This document shows positions 1 to 5,431 of a stretch of 10,540 nucleotides of DNA, one piece after another; the stretch's first letter is position 1, and every line of letters begins with the position of its first letter. The translations under genes were made by a program, and so were the position numbers. This DNA comes from Lachnospiraceae bacterium (lineage in GTDB: Bacteria; Bacillota; Clostridia; Lachnospirales; Lachnospiraceae): positions 12,357 through 22,896 of the forward strand of contig DPJQ01000279.1 of NCBI GenBank assembly GCA_003542935.1, read 5' to 3'. Below the pieces are notes generated by a model. It was not told the DNA's origin. It saw nothing but the letters and a program-made list of their open reading frames with translations, and did not search any database.

Positions 1-58
1 GAGAAAGAAATACGGTCTCAAAGCCGCACGTCGTGCTCCGCAGTTCAGCAAGAGGTAG
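1..58 (+). CDS. rpsI: 30S ribosomal protein S9, C-terminal end (partial)
   Basis: The window opens inside this gene. Reading from base 2, the last 18 codons encode a basic tail that ends ARRAPQFSKR before a TAG stop at 56-58. This is the hallmark C-terminus of bacterial ribosomal protein S9 (uS9), whose extended tail reaches into the P-site region of the 30S subunit. Only the tail is present, so nothing can be said about the rest of the protein. In Firmicutes rpsI normally follows rplM, which would lie just outside the window. An intrinsic terminator follows 28 bases after the stop, so this is the end of that operon. Identification rests on the tail motif alone but that motif is very characteristic. 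Confidence 0.93.
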   Translation, partial: RKKYGLKAARRAPQFSKR

Positions 59-85
59 GCAGAACTCAAGATTTCAAGAATATAT

Positions 86-115
86 ACTCCGCAGGTTTTC
101 CTGCGGAGTTTTTTT
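86..115 (+). terminator. Intrinsic terminator of the rpsI operon
   Basis: A perfect 10-bp stem (ACTCCGCAGG at 86-95 and CCTGCGGAGT at 100-109) closes a TTTT loop and runs directly into a T tract at 109-115. This is a textbook Rho-independent terminator placed 28 bases after the rpsI stop. It separates ribosomal protein transcription from the accessory genes that follow. Confidence 0.95.
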
Positions 116-191
116 GAGACGGGGATAGGATGGAAGAATTTAAACTGTATAGTGTGTCAGATGAATATATAGAATAATTCAAGGGGACAGA

Positions 192-281
192 ATGAAATCA
201 TTTTTGGTGTTAAAACGTATGCAGGAGGTAGGATATGCAAAACGAAACAAGGCCATTTGTACCCTGGCAGTTAGCGGATGA
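192..281 (+). CDS. Possible 29-aa upstream ORF overlapping the dehydrogenase gene start (doubtful)
   Basis: An ATG at 192 opens a 29-codon frame ending TGA at 279-281, out of frame with the dehydrogenase gene that starts at 235. It is preceded by AAGGGG at 181-186, five bases upstream, a reasonable Shine-Dalgarno site. The peptide begins MKSFLVLKRM, has no run of regulatory codons and matches nothing I recognise. It could be a translated leader that affects initiation of the dehydrogenase gene, or a chance frame. I favour chance. Confidence 0.15.
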   Translation: MKSFLVLKRMQEVGYAKRNKAICTLAVSG

Positions 282-1353
282 TTTTATGACCGCGGCTTTT
301 ATGAAGCTGGGGCTTCCGGAGGATGAGTCAAGGCTTTGCTCGGACGTGTTGCTGGAGAGTGACCGCCGCGGGATCGAGAGCCACGGTTGTAATCGTTTCA
401 AGCCCATCTATGTAGATCGCATCAGAGCAGGGATCCTGAATCCGGTCACTAAAATAGATGTTTTAAGAGAAACTCCCACCACGGCGGTACTGGACGCAAA
501 CGACGGTATGGGCATGGTGGCCGGCAAAAAGGCCATGGATCTGTGTATCGAAAAAGCGCACAAATACGGTATGGGTATGGTGGCGGTCAGAAATTCTTCC
601 CACTATGGGATTGCCGGCTATTGGGCAGGCATGGCCGCAAAGGAAGACATGATCGGGATCACCGGCACCAATGCGCGCCCCTCCATTGCGCCGACCTTTG
701 GCGTGGAAAATATGCTGGGGACGAATCCTCTGACCTTTGCCATGCCTACGGATGAGCCGTTTCCGTTTATGCTTGACTGCGCTACCTCCATCATCCAAAA
801 CGGCAAGATCGAGTACTATGCCCGCATCGGCCATGATACGCCGGCCGGTATGGTGATTGGCCGTGACGGGACGGAGCTGACGGACAGTAAACAGATCCTG
901 AAAGATATCCGCAACCAGAAGGCGGCATTGGCCCCCCTGGGCGGTATCGGCGAACTGTTTGCCGGTTACAAAGGATATGGCTACGCAACGGTGGTGGAGA
1001 TCCTTTCGGCTGCCCTGCAGTCCGGTATGTTTTTGCGGGCATTGGACGGCAAAGATGAAGACGGAAAGATCCGGCCGTATCATCTGGGCCACTTTTTCAT
1101 GGCGATTGACACGGAGGCCTTTATGGGCGCGGAGGCATTCAAGAAAACCTGCGGCGATATTTTGAGGGAGCTGCGCAGTTCCGCAAAAGCGCCCGGCCAG
1201 AAGCGGATCTACACGGCAGGGGAGAAAGAGTATGACGTATGGATGTACCGGAAGGATAAAGGTGTTCCCATGACGGAAGCGGTGCAGAAGGAGTTTATAC
1301 AGCTCCGGGATGAACTGGGGCTGACGCAGTTTTGTTTCCCGTTTGAAGGGTAG
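235..1353 (+). CDS. Ldh family oxidoreductase (malate/L-lactate dehydrogenase type 2, substrate unknown)
   Basis: This 372-aa protein belongs to the type 2 malate/L-lactate dehydrogenase family (Pfam Ldh_2), which also holds ureidoglycolate, L-sulfolactate and 2,3-diketo-L-gulonate dehydrogenases. Members use NAD(P)H to interconvert 2-oxo and 2-hydroxy acids in the cytoplasm and do not have a Rossmann fold. Family marks seen are RRGIESHG at residues 44-51, NSSHYG at 120-125 (with the conserved His123), the LGTNPLTFAMP stretch in the middle, and GYKGYGYATVVEILSAAL in the C-terminal third. Full length fits the usual 330-370 aa. The ATG at 235 is fixed by AGGAGG at 223-228, six bases upstream. 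The gene lies after the rpsI terminator, so it needs its own promoter; I found no convincing -35/-10 pair in 116-222. The next gene starts 76 bases later without an obvious terminator. The family is secure; the substrate cannot be read from sequence, and the neighbours do not point to one pathway. Confidence 0.88.
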   Translation: MQNETRPFVPWQLADDFMTAAFMKLGLPEDESRLCSDVLLESDRRGIESHGCNRFKPIYVDRIRAGILNPVTKIDVLRETPTTAVLDANDGMGMVAGKKAMDLCIEKAHKYGMGMVAVRNSSHYGIAGYWAGMAAKEDMIGITGTNARPSIAPTFGVENMLGTNPLTFAMPTDEPFPFMLDCATSIIQNGKIEYYARIGHDTPAGMVIGRDGTELTDSKQILKDIRNQKAALAPLGGIGELFAGYKGYGYATVVEILSAALQSGMFLRALDGKDEDGKIRPYHLGHFFMAIDTEAFMGAEAFKKTCGDILRELRSSAKAPGQKRIYTAGEKEYDVWMYRKDKGVPMTEAVQKEFIQLRDELGLTQFCFPFEG

Positions 1354-1429
1354 TGTCTTGTACTGTCAAATATCTGGTAAGAGGATTTTTCTTGTGCCAT
1401 TGGTTACAGGGGAATGTCAGGGACAAATC

Positions 1430-2443
1430 ATGGATAAAATTCTACAGGCAGCCGAATATGATTTTATTAAAACAAATGAGCATCTAGGAAAATATGTGAT
1501 CCTGCTCGGTCTTGCCGGCAGCTATTCCTATGGCACGGATGTTGCTGCCAGCGACACGGATATCCGGGGCATCACGCTGAACCGGAAATCGGATCTGATC
1601 GGGCTCACCCGTTTTGAACAGTATGTGGACGACCATACCGATACGGTTATATACGCGTTCAACAAGATTGTCACGCTGCTGCTTAACTGTAATCCCAATA
1701 CTATAGAGCTTTTGGGCCTGAAACCGGAACATTATCTGTATCTGAATGATACGGGCAGGATGCTTCTGGATAACAAAAAGCTGTTCCTTTCCCAAAGAGC
1801 CGTCAATTCCTTTGGCGGATATGCAGACGCCCAGCTGCGGAGGCTGCAGAATGCCCTTGCGCGGGATACCTTTCCGCAGAGTGAGAAAGAGCGGCATATA
1901 TTCAATTCCGTAAAGAATGCCATGCATGGATTTAATCACGCGTATAAAAAATTTGAAAATGGCAGCCTGGAGATTTATATCGATAAGGCCGTAAATCCTG
2001 AGCTGGAAACGGAAATATTTATAAATGCGGACATGTCCCATTACCCGCTGCGCGATTACTGCGCCATGTGGCATACGATGGCAAATATTGTCCGGGATTA
2101 TGATAAGATCGGAAAACGCAATAAGAAGAAAGATGATCTTCACCTGAATAAGCATGCCATGCATCTGATCCGTCTTTTTATGATGGCATTGGACATTCTG
2201 GAAAAGGGCGAGATCAACACATACAGAGAGAAAGAGCATGACCTTCTCATGGATATCCGTCTGGGGAAATTCCAGAAAGAAGACGGGACGTTTCATGGGT
2301 GTTTTTACGATCTCCTTTCGGATTTTGAGAAAAAACTGCACTATGCGGCGGAGCATACGGATCTGCCGGAGGAGCCGGACAGAAAAAAAGTCCAGGAGCT
2401 GGTTATGACGATCAATGAAAGAGTGGTTCGCGATGAAATGTGA
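1430..2443 (+). CDS. Nucleotidyltransferase domain protein, YcgL/RlaP-like (first of a tandem pair)
   Basis: A 337-aa protein of the DNA polymerase beta nucleotidyltransferase superfamily. Near the N-terminus it has the catalytic signature GLAGSYSYGT at residues 27-36 followed by SDTDIRGI at 41-48. The Gly-Ser pair (30-31) and the two aspartates D42 and D44 are the nucleotide- and metal-binding positions. The helical C-terminal half (for example KHAMHLIRLFMMALDILEKG and LLMDIRLGKF) resembles the COG3541/RlaP group. Enzymes of this superfamily transfer a nucleotide to RNA, protein or a small molecule; the substrate here is unknown. I chose ATG 1430, with AGGGA at 1419-1423 just upstream, over a TTG in the same frame at 1343 that lacks a ribosome binding site and would overlap the dehydrogenase gene. 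The end overlaps the next gene by 11 bases, indicating translational coupling with a related protein. By eye the codon use is less GC-rich than in the rhamnosidase genes. Confidence 0.8.
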   Translation: MDKILQAAEYDFIKTNEHLGKYVILLGLAGSYSYGTDVAASDTDIRGITLNRKSDLIGLTRFEQYVDDHTDTVIYAFNKIVTLLLNCNPNTIELLGLKPEHYLYLNDTGRMLLDNKKLFLSQRAVNSFGGYADAQLRRLQNALARDTFPQSEKERHIFNSVKNAMHGFNHAYKKFENGSLEIYIDKAVNPELETEIFINADMSHYPLRDYCAMWHTMANIVRDYDKIGKRNKKKDDLHLNKHAMHLIRLFMMALDILEKGEINTYREKEHDLLMDIRLGKFQKEDGTFHGCFYDLLSDFEKKLHYAAEHTDLPEEPDRKKVQELVMTINERVVRDEM

Positions 2444-3251
2444 GCATTTTGAGGGGACAGTGGAGGAGCTGGTTCTTCTGAAAATCCGGGAAATAGAGGA
2501 GAAAGAACATGTCAGGATTCTGCACGCGGTCGAGTCGGGGAGCAGGGCATGGGGATTTGCCTCTCCCGACAGTGATTATGATGTGCGGTTTATCTATGTC
2601 AGGGATAGAGATTTTTATCTGAGTCTCAGGAATACCAAAGATTATATTGACTGGGAGTTAAATGAAGTACTTGACATCAACGGATGGGATATAAAGAAAG
2701 CCCTGCAGTATTTTCATAAGTCAAATGCGACATTATTTGAATGGAGTAACTCGCCGGCGGTCTATTACACCACCGATGAATGGAAAAATCTGTACAGCCG
2801 GATTGCGGGCCGGTATTTTTCCTGTAAGTCCGCGCTGTACCACTATTATGGCACGGCGAATAAGAATTATCGTGAGCATCTGTCGGGGGACATGGTCCGG
2901 TATAAGAAATATTTCTATGTGCTGCGCCCTGTACTTGCGTGCAAATGGATAGAGGAGAGGAAATGTCCGCCGCCGGTGCCGTTTGACGAACTGTTTGACA
3001 CCGTGCTTGAGGATGAAATGAAAACCACCATGAGGGAGCTTCTGGCAAAGAAAGTAACCATGTCGGAGTCGGACAGGGCGCCGAGGATAGAGAAAGTCGA
3101 CCGGTATGTGGAAGAAAAACTGGAATATTACAAAACTCTGGCAGAAGCCATGGAGGACGACCGCAATCCGGACTGGGAGATGCTGGAAGAACTGTTCAGG
3201 GAAGTTGTGCTGCGGGATCTGCTGTCTATTGGGTCGGTCAATGATGTTTAA
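2433..3251 (+). CDS. Nucleotidyltransferase of the YcgL/RlaP family (second of a tandem pair)
   Basis: A 272-aa protein with the hallmark N-terminus of COG3541: VESGSRAWGFASPDSDYDVR at residues 33-52, in which G36-S37 and D48/D50 form the catalytic Gly-Ser and metal-binding carboxylates. FIYVRDRDFYLSL follows, as in other members. The rest is helical and charged, including the conserved tract YKKYFYVLRPVLACKWIEE. Known relatives include RlaP, named for linkage to RNA ligases in RNA repair loci; biochemical function is not well settled. I prefer ATG 2433 (11-base overlap with the previous gene) because family members usually begin shortly before this core and a GAG-containing stretch at 2417-2423 is suitably spaced. 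ATG 2415 in the same frame would add six residues and has AGGAG 16 bases away, which is too far. No RNA ligase, Hen1 or Pnkp gene is adjacent. No signal peptide or membrane segment is seen, so it should be cytoplasmic. Confidence 0.85.
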   Translation: MKCEHFEGTVEELVLLKIREIEEKEHVRILHAVESGSRAWGFASPDSDYDVRFIYVRDRDFYLSLRNTKDYIDWELNEVLDINGWDIKKALQYFHKSNATLFEWSNSPAVYYTTDEWKNLYSRIAGRYFSCKSALYHYYGTANKNYREHLSGDMVRYKKYFYVLRPVLACKWIEERKCPPPVPFDELFDTVLEDEMKTTMRELLAKKVTMSESDRAPRIEKVDRYVEEKLEYYKTLAEAMEDDRNPDWEMLEELFREVVLRDLLSIGSVNDV

Positions 3252-3269
3252 GTTTGTTCATAAGCCGAT

Positions 3270-3298
3270 GGGGATTCACAATTGAATTGTGCATCACC
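3270..3298. promoter_or_regulatory. 29-bp imperfect palindrome upstream of the first GH78 gene (candidate operator)
   Basis: The core CACAATT (3277-3283), G, AATTGTG (3285-3291) is a perfect 7-bp-arm palindrome. Beyond one mismatch (3276/3292) GAT at 3273-3275 pairs with ATC at 3293-3295, and beyond a second mismatch GG at 3270-3271 pairs with CC at 3297-3298. No T tract follows, so it is not an intrinsic terminator. A near-perfect dyad with a 1-base centre in the short gap before a sugar-hydrolase gene suggests a dimeric repressor site. A weak promoter guess (TTGTTC 3254-3259, 17 bases, CACAAT 3277-3282) would put the dyad over the -10. No regulator gene is in the window. Confidence 0.5.
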
Positions 3299-3317
3299 TG
3301 TCTAAACGTCTGATGCA
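3290..3317. repeat. Inverted repeat overlapping the 3270-3298 palindrome
   Basis: TGCATCA at 3290-3296 and TGATGCA at 3311-3317 are exact reverse complements separated by 14 bases. The left arm shares bases with the right arm of the preceding palindrome, so in RNA the two hairpins would exclude each other. It lies 38 bases before the rhamnosidase start. It may be a second protein site, a switch-like leader element, or chance. Confidence 0.3.
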
Positions 3318-3354
3318 AGATGATTTCCAACAAAAAAGTTTTGGGGAGGTAGAT

Positions 3355-5253
3355 ATGAATAAGAGCTACTGGATTTGGTATCCGGGGGATTTTGAACTGT
3401 ATCATGCCATGGTACAGAATTTCAGCCGTGTGGAGCGTGGATTCGGCTGGCCCGCTTTCTGGAAGAGCGAGGGTTTCCGAAACCGGGTAGTGTTCCGCAG
3501 AAAGATGGCTCTGGATACGGAGACATCTTTTGTCGTATACTCCAAGGCCGTCGGTTATGTTCTGGCGGACGGACGGAAATACCCTTTTGGCGAGACGGTT
3601 GTCTGCGGCCCGGGACAGGTGGAGATCTCGGTGCACGCGGGGCGCATTGACGCTTTTCCCAGCGTGTACATCAAGGGGGAGGTTATCTGTTCCGATAGGA
3701 GCTGGCAGGCGGAGGATTATGCCAATGCCCCGGTGGCGGCGGGGTACAGCCCTTATTTTACGGAGGAGGGGCAGGATCCCGCCGTGTGGGAATACAGTGA
3801 GAAAGTCTATCTGCCTGTGAAAACAGAACCCTGCGGGGACGGTGTGCTGTACGAATTTGAGACGGAGCTGACCGCGGCGCTGGAGATCAAGGACAGAGCG
3901 GGCGGCCGTCCGATCCGGGTGTACTGCGGAGAATCCAGGGAGGAGGCGCTCGATCCCGTGCACTGTTATTACAGCTGGGAGCCGGATCCGGGGACGGGAC
4001 GCTGCCCCCGCTGTGCGGTACGGTTTGCCTATATTCCCGGGCACCGGGAGGGGGAGATCGGGGTGAAGGCGATCCACCAGTTTGTGGATATCCCGGTGCG
4101 GGCATCTTTCTCATGCAGCGACAGCCTGGTCAATGAGATCTGGTCCGTGGCGGCCCACACGTTCCGGTTGTGCAGCGGCATATTTTTCATTGACGGAATC
4201 AAGAGGGATAAATGGATATGGGGCGGGGACGCCTACCAGAGCTTTTTTGTCAACCAGTATCTGATGGCGGACAGGGAGATCAACCGCCGCACCCTGCTGG
4301 CCCTGCGGGGCAACGATCCCATGACGACCCACATCAATACGATTCTGGACTATACCCTCTACTGGATCCTTGGCGTGAAGATCCATCAGGAAGCCTACGG
4401 GGATACAGAATTTCTGGAGCAGATCTATCCGAAGATGTGTTCGCTGATGGATTTTTGCGGGACGCAGCTGGAGGAGCACGGCTTTATCGTGGGACGCCCC
4501 GGGGACTGGATCTTCATCGACTGGGCGGATCTGGACAAGGACGGGCCATTGTGTGCGGAGCAGATGCTTCTGGCCGCATGTTACCGGGCCATGGCCGAGG
4601 TGAGCCGCTGTCTGGGGAAAGTGGAGGCCGGTGAGGAATACAGGGGAAGATACGGCCGCATCAAGGAGAATATCAACACATTTTACTGGGACGAGGATCA
4701 GGGGGCTTATATTGATTCCTTTACGTCCGGGAGAAAGCATGTGTCCCGGCACGCCAATATCTTTGCCATCCTGTTTGACATAGCGGATGACGGGCAGAAG
4801 GAGCGGATCGTGGCGGAGGTTCTCTGCAATGACGAGGTTCCCCCGATCACGACGCCTTACTTCAAGTTTTACGAGATGGACGCACTGTGCCGCATGGGCC
4901 GTCTGGATGAGGTGTTTGCGCGGATTCGGGAGTACTGGGGCGGAATGCTTCAGAGGGGCGCCGTGACGTTCTGGGAGGAATACGATCCGGCCGTCCCCGA
5001 GGCGGAGCAGTACGATATGTATGGAGATAAATTCGGCAAAAGTCTGTGCCACGCCTGGTCGGCGAGCCCCATTTACCTGTTGGCGAAGTATTTTGTCGGG
5101 CTTACCGTCACCGATGCGGAGAAAGGGACGTATGAGATCCATCCCCATCTGGAATATTTTGACAGCCTTGAATGTACGCTGCCCGTGGGGGATAAGGATG
5201 TGCATGTGGTGTGGGACGGGGGGGATTTGAAAATCAAAAACTTTGACCGGTAG
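3355..5253 (+). CDS. Divergent glycoside hydrolase family 78 (alpha-L-rhamnosidase-like) protein
   Basis: A 632-aa GH78-like protein. Its N-terminal 250 residues are mostly beta-sheet. A helical (alpha/alpha)6 catalytic region follows from about 255 to 590, then a short C-terminal beta part. SFSCSDSLVNEIW (just before residue 280) matches FSCSNPLLNQL in the neighbouring canonical enzyme. The region that normally reads DCPQRDERLGWTGD is here DGIKRDKWIWGGDA from residue 280: D280 and D292 are kept, but the usual glutamate general acid is replaced (D285 or K286 by alignment). The general-base region is kept as TFWEEYD (E541/E542), as is H566. It lacks the FGQN motif and the N-terminal Ig-like domain of its neighbour. 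Without a signal peptide it should be cytoplasmic. ATG 3355 is fixed by GGGGAGG at 3343-3349; an in-frame GTG at 3289 lies inside a palindrome and has no ribosome binding site. It could cleave a sugar other than rhamnose or have weak activity. Confidence 0.82.
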   Translation: MNKSYWIWYPGDFELYHAMVQNFSRVERGFGWPAFWKSEGFRNRVVFRRKMALDTETSFVVYSKAVGYVLADGRKYPFGETVVCGPGQVEISVHAGRIDAFPSVYIKGEVICSDRSWQAEDYANAPVAAGYSPYFTEEGQDPAVWEYSEKVYLPVKTEPCGDGVLYEFETELTAALEIKDRAGGRPIRVYCGESREEALDPVHCYYSWEPDPGTGRCPRCAVRFAYIPGHREGEIGVKAIHQFVDIPVRASFSCSDSLVNEIWSVAAHTFRLCSGIFFIDGIKRDKWIWGGDAYQSFFVNQYLMADREINRRTLLALRGNDPMTTHINTILDYTLYWILGVKIHQEAYGDTEFLEQIYPKMCSLMDFCGTQLEEHGFIVGRPGDWIFIDWADLDKDGPLCAEQMLLAACYRAMAEVSRCLGKVEAGEEYRGRYGRIKENINTFYWDEDQGAYIDSFTSGRKHVSRHANIFAILFDIADDGQKERIVAEVLCNDEVPPITTPYFKFYEMDALCRMGRLDEVFARIREYWGGMLQRGAVTFWEEYDPAVPEAEQYDMYGDKFGKSLCHAWSASPIYLLAKYFVGLTVTDAEKGTYEIHPHLEYFDSLECTLPVGDKDVHVVWDGGDLKIKNFDR

Positions 5254-5269
5254 TGGATTTTCTATTCTT

Positions 5270-5306
5270 CAACCTGGTCAACCCACCTTGTGGGCGGTTG
5301 CTTTTA
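5270..5306 (+). terminator. Weak hairpin between the two GH78 genes, possible terminator
   Basis: CCCAC (5282-5286) and GTGGG (5290-5294) form a 5-bp stem with a 3-base loop. CAACC at 5270-5274 can pair with GGTTG at 5296-5300 as an outer stem across an asymmetric internal loop. CTTTTATATT follows, which is only partly a T tract. It sits 16 bases after the first GH78 stop and upstream of a predicted promoter, so a terminator here is plausible but the structure is poor. Confidence 0.28.
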
Positions 5307-5369
5307 TATTCACAATATAGCACAGGCATACATAGGATGCAAGGGAGAAAATATAATTCAGGATAGAGG

Positions 5370-5397
5370 ATGACAGATTTTTTTTTGATAGTACAAT
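5370..5397 (+). promoter_or_regulatory. Predicted SigA-type promoter of the canonical rhamnosidase gene
   Basis: ATGACA (5370-5375, five of six matches to TTGACA) and TACAAT (5392-5397, five of six matches to TATAAT) are separated by 16 bases that contain a run of nine T. Initiation near 5404 would give a short leader ending in GGGGAGG at 5414-5420. A further TATAAT at 5352-5357 has no good -35. The 178-base gap to the previous gene supports separate transcription. Confidence 0.5.
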
Positions 5398-5431
5398 ACA
5401 GACAAAATAGTCAGGGGAGGATGCAGCTATT

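Noticed and set aside
116..222. -10-like boxes TATAGT (148-153) and TAGAAT (170-175) upstream of the dehydrogenase gene
   Set aside because: Neither has an acceptable -35 at 16-18 bases, so no promoter is called even though one must exist for this gene.
1343..1429. TTG start extending the first nucleotidyltransferase by 29 residues
   Set aside because: No ribosome binding site precedes it, the extra residues look non-coding and it would overlap the dehydrogenase gene. ATG 1430 has AGGGA just upstream.
3289..3354. GTG start extending the first GH78-like protein by 22 residues
   Set aside because: It lies inside the palindrome and has no Shine-Dalgarno, whereas ATG 3355 has GGGGAGG five bases upstream.
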